47,151 nt of DNA from CAYNYM01 sp049366815 (GCA_049366815.1 JBMNCO010000165.1:1-47151); one strand, 5' to 3'. Shown: positions 16,129-24,597, counted from the stretch's first letter. Notes: generated from the letters alone by a model not told the origin. Numbers and translations are program-made.

Positions 16129-17581
16129 CATGATCCCTTTTATCCAGGATGTGACGCAATCGGAAATTCTCCCAGGGTTCGGTCCTGGCCATTTTTTCAC
16201 GGGGCGGGAGAGGCTCAACGGATACGAGGTTTTCAATCAGTTCATAGACCTCCCTGCTGATCACGATTTCTCCCTCCTCTGCCAGGACATTCAATACGTA
16301 GGCCACCTTGAAACTCTCTCCAATAAAGGTGTATTCCCTTTTGGAAGAGGGGCCTAAGTTTCCGGACAGCACCACGCCGGAGCTGATCCCGATGCTCACC
16401 CGGTGGAAAAGCTCATTTCCGTTTTCGCTGCCATCACGTAGGGCCTTTTGCATGGCGACAGCGGAGCGGACGGCCCGTTCCGTGTGATCTCCCCTTGGGG
16501 GGTCGCTGCCGAAAACGCCGATAATGGCATCCCCGATGTACTTGTCGACATAACCACCACCGGCCAGGATACATTCGGTGGCCAGGCCGAAATATTCATT
16601 CAGGTCTTTAAGAACCTCCTCGGGTGTCTTTGTTTCTGCATAGGCCCTGAATCCCTTGACACCGGCAAAGAGGACAGAGACCTGTTTCCGGCTGATCCTC
16701 GAGGGCTCGAAATCCAAACCGGCAAAATCACTTGGCGTAAACCAATCGGACGAGATCCTTTGCGTCACCCCTTCCGCCTCGGTGAAATCTTTATGGAGGC
16801 GCAGGCACATCTGATTGAACGCCATGGTCAGGTCCCCCATTTCATTATTGGGGATCTCCGGAATCCTGTGCCCTAAGCGGCCCCTTCCGACACCCTGCAG
16901 GGCCGACTGCAGACGGGCTATCGGACGCGTCAACCGCCTGCTTATCAGCAGTGCGGCCCCGATACCCAAGAGGACAACACCAAGACCCGAGAAGACGAAG
17001 ATATAAAGCGTGGGTCGGCTTTCTTTTTCGACCTCGTCCTGAAGGGATTGCTGAGACAAGCCCAAGTGAACGGATCCAAGTGTCTTTTCCTTGAATGTGA
17101 CGGGCATGGAGAAATCCAGCGCCCTGACCCCCTCCAGCACAAGTGTTGACACCTTCACCTGTCCCTTTTCACCGGCCCCAGCCGGGACTCCGGACGGCCG
17201 GAAGGCCGTCCCCTTCCCCGATGAGTCTGAATGTATTTTGATGATGCCTTTGGAATCCAGAATGGTGACATAGAGAAAATTCCTACCCTTTGTCATCTCG
17301 TTGTTCAGGATGGCCAGACTCAGGGTATCATCCCCTAGAAGGGGAATTCTGATGGTATTCACAAAGTGCACGAGGACTGTTTCAACGCTTTTCAGCTTTG
17401 CCAGATAAAGGGCATGCTTTGCCCTTTTTAGGCCGAAAAAACCCGAAATCACCAGGGTAAGGAGAATAAAAGAGACCAGGACAGCCGAGACCTTCAGACT
17501 TAACGGAATTCGCCCTTGCATGCGTTCTTCATGGCCCGGCTTGGGAGGAACTTTTTCTGAGAATTCCATACGGACTGCCAT
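16121..17581 (-). CDS. membrane sensor with HAMP and degenerate class III cyclase domain
   Basis: The 486-aa protein has a first membrane helix (about 29-50), a periplasmic region (about 55-200), a second helix (about 205-228), HAMP (about 228-285) and a class III cyclase fold (about 300-450). The fold is clear (EYFG.., GGGYVDKYIGDAIIGVFG, GISSGVVLSGNLG). However, the first metal-binding Asp of FADI is Gly (LFAGVKGF). The GDAVNLAAR segment reads GESFKVAYV, losing the transition-state Asn and Arg. Only the second metal Asp (GDAI) remains. It is therefore probably inactive as a cyclase and acts as a nucleotide- or signal-sensing module. It heads an operon with the LysM-deacetylase and a TPR lipoprotein. 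The exact start is unclear (ATG 17581, 17569 or 17521). Confidence 0.82.
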   Translation of the reverse strand: MAVRMEFSEKVPPKPGHEERMQGRIPLSLKVSAVLVSFILLTLVISGFFGLKRAKHALYLAKLKSVETVLVHFVNTIRIPLLGDDTLSLAILNNEMTKGRNFLYVTILDSKGIIKIHSDSSGKGTAFRPSGVPAGAGEKGQVKVSTLVLEGVRALDFSMPVTFKEKTLGSVHLGLSQQSLQDEVEKESRPTLYIFVFSGLGVVLLGIGAALLISRRLTRPIARLQSALQGVGRGRLGHRIPEIPNNEMGDLTMAFNQMCLRLHKDFTEAEGVTQRISSDWFTPSDFAGLDFEPSRISRKQVSVLFAGVKGFRAYAETKTPEEVLKDLNEYFGLATECILAGGGYVDKYIGDAIIGVFGSDPPRGDHTERAVRSAVAMQKALRDGSENGNELFHRVSIGISSGVVLSGNLGPSSKREYTFIGESFKVAYVLNVLAEEGEIVISREVYELIENLVSVEPLPPREKMARTEPWENFRLRHILDKRDHDG

Positions 17582-17647
17582 TTTCGTGATAGAATGGGTC
17601 TCAGACCCTAGATCTGACAGGGAAGAATATTAGGACAAAGGGGATGA

Positions 17648-17668
17648 CGCCGCAAGTCTTTTGTGGCG
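17648..17668 (-). other. hairpin in the leader of the cyclase-like gene
   Basis: CGCCGCAA (17648-17655) pairs with TTGTGGCG (17661-17668) through eight pairs, one of them a G-U wobble, around GTCTT. It lies 67 bp upstream of the minus-strand ATG. It may shape the leader RNA; no T-run follows. Confidence 0.35.
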
Positions 17669-17729
17669 GCATGAACAAAACGAAATATTTTAAGGAAAAG
17701 AACGGGAAATCCGACCATACAAATACTCC

Positions 17730-17759
17730 TTGACGCACTGACGAGCGTTTTGGCATAAT
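17730..17759 (+). promoter_or_regulatory. promoter of the Ser/Thr kinase gene
   Basis: TTGACG (17730-17735), 18 bp, CATAAT (17754-17759): five of six matches in each element. The start would fall near 17766, inside the 22-bp palindrome, leaving a leader of about 60 nt. Confidence 0.55.
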
Positions 17760-17776
17760 ATTTAGATAAATATTAT
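17755..17776. promoter_or_regulatory. 22-bp palindrome over the kinase promoter, operator candidate
   Basis: ATAATATTTA (17755-17764) and TAAATATTAT (17767-17776) are exact inverted repeats around GA. They cover most of the -10 element and the predicted transcription start, the usual place for a repressor site. The sequence is AT-only apart from the centre, so it could also be a melting or bending element. Confidence 0.5.
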
Positions 17777-17824
17777 ATCGTACAACTCAACTGGATGCAG
17801 TCATTTTAAACGAGATTTTTTCAA

Positions 17825-19768
17825 ATGAGATTAGGGAAATATCTTCTCCTGGACAAAATAGCCCTCGGCGGTATGGCTGAATTGTATCGGGCCAAAATAA
17901 CCGGTGTCCAGGGCTTTGAAAAATTGATCGCCGTTAAAAAAATCCTCCCCCATCTCGCGGACGAACAAGATCTGGTGACATCCCTTATCGATGAAGCCAA
18001 GCTCGCCGCCTTACTCAACCACCAGAATATTGTTCAGATTTACGATTTCGGAAGTATCGAAGGCTCGTATTTCATTGCCATGGAGTATCTGTTCGGCAAA
18101 GACCTCCGAACACTGACCAACAAGAGCCGTAAGAAAAACCGCCCTCTCGGCATCGAATACGCCCTGTATATCACGTCTCGCATCTGTGCAGGACTCGATT
18201 ATGCCCACAAGCTGAAGGACTTTCAAGGCAAGCCCCTCAATATTATTCACCGCGACATCAGTCCCCAGAATATCCTCATAACCTATGAGGGGGATGTCAA
18301 AATCGTGGACTTCGGCATTGCCAAGGCCGCCACCCAGAGCACCCACACACAGGCGGGTATGATCAAGGGAAAATTCGCCTACATGTCCCCGGAACAGGCC
18401 AACGGGCAAGTCATCGACTACCGGTCGGACATCTTCTCCACAGGAATCCTCCTTTATGAGCTCGTAACGGGAAAAAAGATGTTTGAAGGCGACACGCTCC
18501 AGATTCTTGCACGCGTTCGTGCAGCGGATTTCGTGCCGGCTGAAAAAATAGTTGAAGATCTTTCAGAAAAACTCTGCGATATCTTACACCGGGCCCTGGC
18601 AAAGGACCCTGAAAATCGCTACCAATCATGTGCTGAGATGCTGACGGACCTGGAGGAGTGTATGTTTGACCGCTCCCTGAGGCCGTCTGCCATGGGGCTT
18701 TCCCAATACATGAAAGCGCTCTTTGCCGAAGAAATCGCCATAGAAGAAGAGACCATGAAAGAGGTCGGCGAAAAGACCGTTGCGCATGTTATCTCAACCG
18801 ACAAGGAGCCGAAGCCTGAGAAAGTTCCTTTGAAAAGGGCTCCGGAAGAGGTCGCTGAGAAGAAGAACAGGAGGGGACTCCTTTACGGGCTGATTGCAGC
18901 AGCCCTGGTAGCGGTTGTGCTTCTCTTCTTCACATCGGGGAGGGAAAAAGCGCCCGTCACCGACATTTCTCCCGAAGTGGCATCCGTTCAACCTTCCGCA
19001 CCGGAGTCGATCGAGACCGGCAAGGCGGAGGGGCCCCTTCCCACACCCACTGCGGATCTCGAGTTGGAACAGGCTCCCGAGATGGCTTCATCCATACCTT
19101 CCCCCTCAATGGAAGCGACAGCTGAACCCCTGCCGACCACCATGCCGGAACCCGAAGCAGTGTCATCCCGTGAGCCTGAATCGGCTGAACTGCAAACCGC
19201 GCTCGCCGCGCTTGAGGAGAAACGCTTCGGGGAGGCGGCATCACTCCTCGAAGAATTGTTGACCCTCCAACCGCCTCTGCAGGAAACAATTGCCGCGCCT
19301 TACTCCAGGGCCTTGCAGGGTCTGGCCGCCCAGGTCGTGGAAACAGACCCGGAGAAGGCCAAATCATTTCTCCTCAAGGCCGTCCAACTCTATCCGGCGG
19401 GCCCGCAGAACCATTTTCAACTGGGGCACGTCTATGTGAGGCTTAAGGATTATCCCAAGGCGATAGAGTCCTATCGAGCAGTCACTGATCTTGACCCCCG
19501 GTTTCCCGACGCATTTTTTAACCTGGGTTATGTCTATGCAGTGACCAAGGACTATTCTCAGGCCGAAGAAATGTACGAGAGGGTCGTGACCCTGGCCCCG
19601 AACTATCTTGATGAGGCGCTGTTCAATCTGGCCATGGTCCAGGAAAAACAGGGCAAATGGGACCATGCCGTAAAAAACCTTGACCGGGCCGTATCCGTTA
19701 ATCCCGAAAACAAGCAGGCCGATCAGTATCTCAAGAAATTGAAGAAAAAGCATGGGGGGGATCAATGA
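17825..19768 (+). CDS. membrane Ser/Thr protein kinase with C-terminal TPRs
   Basis: This 647-aa protein carries an N-terminal Hanks-type kinase domain (about 5-280): Gly loop ALGGMAELYRA, lysine K38, HRDISPQN with catalytic D144, DFG at 162-164, and APE-like MSPEQ. The activation loop is rich in Thr/Ser (QSTHTQAG). A membrane helix at about 351-371 splits it into a cytoplasmic kinase and a periplasmic part with a Pro-rich spacer (about 372-445) and TPR repeats (about 450-640). Architecture and setting recall the PpkA/Fha control of T6SS. The LysM lipoprotein gene overlaps its end by 4 bp. Its own promoter and palindrome lie just upstream. No partner phosphatase gene is seen nearby. Substrates are inferred only. 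Confidence 0.9.
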   Translation: MRLGKYLLLDKIALGGMAELYRAKITGVQGFEKLIAVKKILPHLADEQDLVTSLIDEAKLAALLNHQNIVQIYDFGSIEGSYFIAMEYLFGKDLRTLTNKSRKKNRPLGIEYALYITSRICAGLDYAHKLKDFQGKPLNIIHRDISPQNILITYEGDVKIVDFGIAKAATQSTHTQAGMIKGKFAYMSPEQANGQVIDYRSDIFSTGILLYELVTGKKMFEGDTLQILARVRAADFVPAEKIVEDLSEKLCDILHRALAKDPENRYQSCAEMLTDLEECMFDRSLRPSAMGLSQYMKALFAEEIAIEEETMKEVGEKTVAHVISTDKEPKPEKVPLKRAPEEVAEKKNRRGLLYGLIAAALVAVVLLFFTSGREKAPVTDISPEVASVQPSAPESIETGKAEGPLPTPTADLELEQAPEMASSIPSPSMEATAEPLPTTMPEPEAVSSREPESAELQTALAALEEKRFGEAASLLEELLTLQPPLQETIAAPYSRALQGLAAQVVETDPEKAKSFLLKAVQLYPAGPQNHFQLGHVYVRLKDYPKAIESYRAVTDLDPRFPDAFFNLGYVYAVTKDYSQAEEMYERVVTLAPNYLDEALFNLAMVQEKQGKWDHAVKNLDRAVSVNPENKQADQYLKKLKKKHGGDQ

Positions 19769-20214
19769 AAAAGCACACGATACTGGGAAACATTGCGGGG
19801 ATCATTGCCTTCCTGTCGATTGTATGGATGTCCGGCGGTTGCGTCGCACCGGAAAAGGCGTCCCACCCGGTCGCGGCACCTGCGGACCAAGTCGGGCCGG
19901 GAGTCATTCAGGAGCCCGGTCAAGTGCCGGGCACCGGGCCGGAATACTACCTGCACACTGTGAAGTGGCCTGGAGAAAGCGTATCCATTATTGCCAAGTG
20001 GTACACCGGTGCACTGGAGAATTGGAGACTCCTGGCTGAGGCCAACCCCGGCATCAATCCGAATCGAATCTTCGTGGGGGATAAAATCAGAATACCGGTG
20101 CATTTGATGAAGACCCGGGAACCGATCACGGAGGAATTCCTCTCCCAGTTCTATCCCGGGCAACAAGAAGAAGAAGATGAACCCACGCTCTTCGGCCCCA
20201 AGACCGGCAATTGA
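19765..20214 (+). CDS. LysM-domain lipoprotein
   Basis: The 149-aa product has a signal peptide with lipobox SGGC (Cys at about residue 29). A Pro/Ala-rich linker and one LysM domain (about 70-115) follow, containing HTVKWPGESVSIIAKWY, NPGINPNRIFVGDKIRIP. The C-terminus (about 120-149) is acidic. It should sit in the outer or inner membrane and hold peptidoglycan. The ATGA overlap with the kinase implies coupled translation, so it may anchor or sense the cell wall for the kinase's periplasmic TPR part. Confidence 0.85.
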   Translation: MKKHTILGNIAGIIAFLSIVWMSGGCVAPEKASHPVAAPADQVGPGVIQEPGQVPGTGPEYYLHTVKWPGESVSIIAKWYTGALENWRLLAEANPGINPNRIFVGDKIRIPVHLMKTREPITEEFLSQFYPGQQEEEDEPTLFGPKTGN

Positions 20215-20289
20215 GGGCCTCATACCGGGGGCGCTTTAAAACCGGAGGAAGACACCGGCGAGGCGACCCTCATGGGCACCTGCATCGAT

Positions 20290-20309
20290 TCTCCGGAAAT
20301 GACCGGAGA
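20290..20309. terminator. hairpin between convergent genes
   Basis: TCTCCGG (20290-20296) and CCGGAGA (20303-20309) form a 7-bp stem with loop AAATGA. It lies between the ends of the LysM lipoprotein gene (plus) and the HEAT gene (minus). No T-run follows on either side, so it is only a weak bidirectional terminator candidate. Confidence 0.3.
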
Positions 20310-20345
20310 GCGGCCTGGATCGCCGGTATCAACGCCGATCCCGTC

Positions 20346-21365
20346 TCATTCGGATTCCGCACCCTCCCTTCTCGTGTCCTCTTTTGCAATCATGCCGATC
20401 GCGGTCTCCGCGATGGCCGCCAGCCGCACCACTTTTTCCTGCTGCATCTCCCTCAGGGCCGGCAGCGCTGATGACGCCTCCGATCCCCAGGCGGCGAGCG
20501 CCATTCCGGCACGGGCGCGAACCTCCTCTTCGGGATCCCCGATCAAGACCGTCAGGGCATTCACCACTTCAGGATCTTTCGATCCGATTCTGCCCAGCGC
20601 CAGAGCCGCCTCGGCACGGATCTCAGCCGAGGGATCCTTCAATAATCCCTGCAGAACAGGGACGGCTCCGCCGGCAAGGGCCCCGAGCTTGCCGATCCGT
20701 TCAATACAGACCCTTCGTGTTTCGGCATCCCCTTCTTCCAGTATCGACAATAACATGGGGAGTCCCGTCGATGGCTCGCCCGATATCCTCATCACGGCGG
20801 AGCAACATGCGAGACGAAGCGGGGGCGATGCGGCCGGGATAAGCCCTTTGATGGAGGCCAGGGCGTCTTCTGCGTCTCGGGCCATCCCCTCGAGGGCGTT
20901 GACGGCTGCCTCGGCAACCCGCGGATCCGTTTCCCCGAGCAGTTCTTTCAGGGCGGGCACGGCGGGTACGCCTATCTTGCCGAGGGCAAAACCGGCATGC
21001 CAGCGCAGCAGGTCCTCATCACTCCTGAGGCATTCGCAAAGGGCTCTGATGGCGGGTTCGGCCTCCGGGCCCACCCTGCCGAGCCCCGACGCAGCGGAAA
21101 TCCGCACCGCGTCCGGCTGATCCTTTCCCAAGGCCTCGGTCATATGAGGTACTGCAGGCCCACCCAGTTTTGCGAGGACTTCAACGGCCAATCTTCGAAC
21201 ATCCTCTGTGGGGTCCTTCAGGCAATGGGCAACGTCCCCCATGACCGGCAAAGACTCACGACCGGCCTGAAACAACTTTGCCAAGGCCCCCAGGCGTATC
21301 GCCGGATCGGGGTGTCGGAGTCTCGCGGCGCCATCCAGGACAGCGTCTTTTGGATTCTTGATCAT
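20346..21365 (-). CDS. HEAT-repeat protein encoded behind vgrG
   Basis: This 339-aa protein consists almost wholly of about nine to ten HEAT/PBS-lyase-type repeats (pattern D-P-x-x-x-V-R-x-x-A-x-x-A-L-G-x-h-G), for instance DPSAEIRAEAALALGRIG and DPEEEVRARAGMALAAWG. There is no signal peptide. ATG 21365 overlaps the TAA of vgrG (TAATG), so translation is coupled. Genes directly behind vgrG commonly encode effectors, adaptors/chaperones or immunity proteins. The superhelical repeat fold suits an adaptor or immunity role, but nothing in the sequence decides this. Confidence 0.8.
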   Translation of the reverse strand: MIKNPKDAVLDGAARLRHPDPAIRLGALAKLFQAGRESLPVMGDVAHCLKDPTEDVRRLAVEVLAKLGGPAVPHMTEALGKDQPDAVRISAASGLGRVGPEAEPAIRALCECLRSDEDLLRWHAGFALGKIGVPAVPALKELLGETDPRVAEAAVNALEGMARDAEDALASIKGLIPAASPPLRLACCSAVMRISGEPSTGLPMLLSILEEGDAETRRVCIERIGKLGALAGGAVPVLQGLLKDPSAEIRAEAALALGRIGSKDPEVVNALTVLIGDPEEEVRARAGMALAAWGSEASSALPALREMQQEKVVRLAAIAETAIGMIAKEDTRREGAESE

Positions 21366-23338
21366 TACCAGATATTCCCGGCACCCGGTGTATAACTTGA
21401 AGATATGACAGATGTTGCCATCAGCGTCGTGCATTGGATGATGCCGGAGGCCTGCACCATACCCGAGTTGAGTGTAATCGTCCCCGCATTAATCGTGATG
21501 CTGGGGGCATTAATGGTCACCGGACCGCTCGTATTGATCGTCATGCCCGAGCCGAAGGTAATGGTGGCGCTCTGGGGGCAATCAATGCTCACGGACCCGG
21601 TGACGGTCACGGACCGATCGCCGGCTACCGTTTCCGTATGATTTGCCCCGACCGTCACCGTCCGGTCCAGCGTCACATCCAGACTCTGGGTTCCCCCCAC
21701 GGTCACATCCTGGTTGTTTCCGATCCGCTCCTCGTCGTCCCTGTCCACGGTGGTGGTCCGATCGTTATGGATGATGGAACTCATATCATTTTCCACGACG
21801 TCGTTTCTATCCTTCTGTGCGTGGATATAGAGCTCCTCCTCTCCCGCTTCGTCTTCGAATCGGATTTCGTTGAAACCGCCGCCCCCGATAGACGATTCGG
21901 ACCTGATGGTGCTCTTTGTCTTTTCATCCGGAAGCCCGTAGGGCGGGCGGTTGTTGCCGTGGTAGACCCGCCCGATAATAATGGGCCGGTCCGGGTCCCC
22001 CTCGATAAAATCAACGATCACCTCATGACCGATGCGTGGGATAAACATGGCCCCCCAACCCGCTCCCGCCCAGACCTGACTGACCCTGATCCAGCAGGAA
22101 CTGTTCTCATTCCTTCGTCCTTCCCGGTCCCAGTGAAACTGCACCTTCACGCGGCCGTGCGCATCGGTATATATCTCCTCCCCCTCGGGTCCCGTGACGA
22201 TGGCGGTCTGAACACCGGTGATGACCGGCTTCGGGGCAATCAACGGCGGCCGGTAAGGGACATCGTAAGGGATACAAACAAAATTGTTGGTGTAGGACGC
22301 GCCGCCGCCCTCTTCGACCGAGCCTCCGACCGGCTCATAAGCGGCATGGGTGACGGTTTTCAGGACATAGTCCTTCTCGTTCATGTCGTCACGATAATGG
22401 TCGGTGAGCCTGAAACGATACCCGCTGGAAAAGGAGCGGCAGTTGCCGGACCCGGAAAGGGTGGTGATCCTGGCCTCCTCCATCTGCATGCGCATATTGG
22501 CCAACCTGTCCCCTTCGGACCTGGTCCTGTATTCAGCAGGGTAATCATAGATTTCCCGTTCTCCCGGTCCCAGCTGTTGTCTTGTGGATACCTCCACTTT
22601 CAAATCTGTGGCCGGTGTTTCGAAATTAAAATCGTTGACCGTATATTTACCGATCCGGATTTCCTGCATCTTGTAGATCTTCTGGATGACATCCTCTTCC
22701 ATGACGGCACCCCGGACGGGGTGAAACCTGCCCCTTTCCTGGTTCGGGCAGGGCCGATGTTCGTCCCGAGAATCGGCCAAGACCATGATGTGCCTGCCCA
22801 CTTCATGGGTAAAGAAGTAGTAGATGCCTTCCTGCTCAAGGATACGTGAGATGAAGTTGAGATGGGTTTCCTGGTACTGGGCGTAATATTCTTTGGGATC
22901 ATGGTTGCCCTGCAGGCTTATGCGGTAATCACCAAATTCCTTTTCGGTAAAGATCTGTTCCACGATGTCCGGCACGGAGAGTTCCTGGAAGATGCGGCAA
23001 TCCGACGTGCGGGACAACAGCCAGAGCCAGGGGACCAGGGTAGCGGAATAACTCGTCATCCCCCCGCCGCCCTCATCGCCGACATCCCCTTCCAGGCTGA
23101 ACCTGGCCACGATACCGTTAAAATAGCGCAGGTCTCCGCTTTCCCGCGCAACGGCGATCGTCAGGTTTTGGCCGATGATTTCATCAAAGGCAATATTATT
23201 GTTTTGAGATACCAGGTCGAGTTCGAATGAAAAAGGCGTGGACAGGCCTTCGGTTCCCTCAAATCCCCGCAATAACAGCCTTTCGTTCCACGGATCCGTG
23301 ATAATCTGGAGCAGGCGGTTTTCTTGTATGGATGTCAT
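21365..23338 (-). CDS. tssI: T6SS spike protein VgrG/TssI
   Basis: The 657-aa product has the gp27-like N-terminal part (about 5-370, with TPFSFELDL, YYAQYQETHLNFISRILEQE and GIYYFF). A gp5-like OB fold (about 380-470, VKVQFHWDREG, CWIRVSQVWAGAGWGAMFIP, RIGHEVIVDFIEGDPDRPII) comes next. A beta-helix with repeated T-V-T-V-G/D units follows, ending in SSSYTPGAGNIW. There is no C-terminal effector extension, so cargo must bind non-covalently. ATG 23338 is preferred because GAGGAGGG precedes it; the longer frame start lies upstream of this site. It is the trimeric tip of the Hcp tube. A PAAR tip protein is not encoded in the window. Confidence 0.95.
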   Translation of the reverse strand: MTSIQENRLLQIITDPWNERLLLRGFEGTEGLSTPFSFELDLVSQNNNIAFDEIIGQNLTIAVARESGDLRYFNGIVARFSLEGDVGDEGGGGMTSYSATLVPWLWLLSRTSDCRIFQELSVPDIVEQIFTEKEFGDYRISLQGNHDPKEYYAQYQETHLNFISRILEQEGIYYFFTHEVGRHIMVLADSRDEHRPCPNQERGRFHPVRGAVMEEDVIQKIYKMQEIRIGKYTVNDFNFETPATDLKVEVSTRQQLGPGEREIYDYPAEYRTRSEGDRLANMRMQMEEARITTLSGSGNCRSFSSGYRFRLTDHYRDDMNEKDYVLKTVTHAAYEPVGGSVEEGGGASYTNNFVCIPYDVPYRPPLIAPKPVITGVQTAIVTGPEGEEIYTDAHGRVKVQFHWDREGRRNENSSCWIRVSQVWAGAGWGAMFIPRIGHEVIVDFIEGDPDRPIIIGRVYHGNNRPPYGLPDEKTKSTIRSESSIGGGGFNEIRFEDEAGEEELYIHAQKDRNDVVENDMSSIIHNDRTTTVDRDDEERIGNNQDVTVGGTQSLDVTLDRTVTVGANHTETVAGDRSVTVTGSVSIDCPQSATITFGSGMTINTSGPVTINAPSITINAGTITLNSGMVQASGIIQCTTLMATSVISSSYTPGAGNIW

Positions 23339-23442
23339 AGTGTTACCCTCCTCGTCGGGTCGCATAAAGCCCCCGGGGTCTCAGGAACCCCCAAATCATT
23401 GAGAGGAATTTTGACAAAAGACTCCTCTAAGATATTGAAAAT

Positions 23443-23471
23443 ACTCTATGCGGCTTTCTTGAGATTGTCAA
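23443..23471 (-). promoter_or_regulatory. promoter for vgrG-HEAT
   Basis: On the minus strand, TTGACA (23466-23471) and TAGAGT (23443-23448) are spaced by 17 bp, about 105 bp before ATG 23338. The -35 is perfect and the -10 matches at four of six bases. It would let vgrG and the HEAT gene be expressed apart from the structural genes. Confidence 0.5.
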
Positions 23472-23576
23472 CCGCATGAAACCCGCCCTCACTCACCAAG
23501 GCACACCAAAATCCGTCGGCCTCAAGCCATCGCCCTGCTCCCGGGAGAGATTCGTTTCGGCAGCCTATTGCCCGTC

Positions 23577-24536
23577 CTATAGGATTTCTGCGGCGGCAGA
23601 GAATACTTTCCTGGCTATCCCGTAGGCTTTCTTCAATTTTGCCTCATAGCCCGTCACGGTCTTCAAATCAAGCGTGCCTTCCACATTTTCGATGATTTTC
23701 TCGGCACCTTTCGCAAAGGAACGACCGATCTTTTCGTTCTCGTTGAACTTAATGGCCTGTTCGATCATTTCGTTGATCTGCTTTTCTTGCTTTTTGGTGA
23801 TCTCTGCACCCCGATCCCCCAATTCCAGAAGCTTCTGCAGGCTTCCGGCAAGTTTTTGGGCGTCTTGCCTGATCGGAGTGAGCTTAATGTTGTAAAAAGT
23901 GATGGCGTTTTTCACCTCTTTGATGTGGCTTTCGCCGACCTTGTCGCCCTTCTTGGCCCGTGCCAATCCTTCCAGTGACTTCTTCAGTTGCTCCCGGGCC
24001 TTTTCTTCGGTGTCCAACCCCTTTTTGATCTCCTTGGCTATGCCGACGACAGACTTTGCGATCCTGAAATATTCGTCCGCTCTGGCACCGGCTGAAGAAA
24101 TGAGTGCCGCGATTCCTTTGCCGATCTTGACGATTCCAACGGTGATCTTGACGCCGATCTTGATCTTAAATGTGGTGTAGGCACGATTTTCCTTCTTGAG
24201 CTTATCCCAACCCGCCTGGATGCGCCTGTCCGCCTCCTTCTGAAGGTTACCCACCAGGTTCCTGAGTTCCTTGTTTACAAGACTTTCCAGCTCCGCGGCC
24301 TTTTTGGCATCGCGCATGACTCCTAATTTCTTATCGTATTTCTCAATGGCCGGAGTGATGGCCGTCTTTCGGTAGTCGTTCAGGTATGAATAAACAGGCA
24401 ACATGATTGTTTCCAGTGTCGATGGATCGATATCTCCTGAGGAGACCGACAAATGGATGACACCACCGGGGAGCTCAAAATTTTTGGCCTTAACCGTAAT
24501 GAGATCAAACTTCTTCTCAATCTTTCCACCAGCCAT
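23577..24536 (-). CDS. hypothetical helical protein between tssH and vgrG
   Basis: This 319-aa Lys/Glu-rich protein is predicted largely helical after a short beta-like N-terminus (residues 1-45, GGVIHLSVSSGDID). Coiled-coil-like stretches fill about 60-115 and 165-290. A less polar, Gly-rich patch at about 125-165 (IGVKITVGIVKIGKGIAALI) could insert into or lie on a membrane. No signal peptide and no catalytic motif are visible. ATG 24536 has a good GGAGGA site. It sits 61 bp after tssH and before vgrG, in the zone where effectors or accessory genes are often found. Effector, chaperone or structural accessory are all possible; I do not recognise the family. Confidence 0.6.
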   Translation of the reverse strand: MAGGKIEKKFDLITVKAKNFELPGGVIHLSVSSGDIDPSTLETIMLPVYSYLNDYRKTAITPAIEKYDKKLGVMRDAKKAAELESLVNKELRNLVGNLQKEADRRIQAGWDKLKKENRAYTTFKIKIGVKITVGIVKIGKGIAALISSAGARADEYFRIAKSVVGIAKEIKKGLDTEEKAREQLKKSLEGLARAKKGDKVGESHIKEVKNAITFYNIKLTPIRQDAQKLAGSLQKLLELGDRGAEITKKQEKQINEMIEQAIKFNENEKIGRSFAKGAEKIIENVEGTLDLKTVTGYEAKLKKAYGIARKVFSAAAEIL

Positions 24537-24597
24537 ACCACAGTCCTCCGAGAACGGTTTTCGTCAAAATAGATCCATCACTTTGCCGAAAATATAC

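Noticed and set aside
21434..22849. 471-codon plus-strand open frame antisense to vgrG
   Set aside because: It mirrors the codon pattern of vgrG; the translation is repetitive His/Arg/Asp-rich sequence with no recognisable family.
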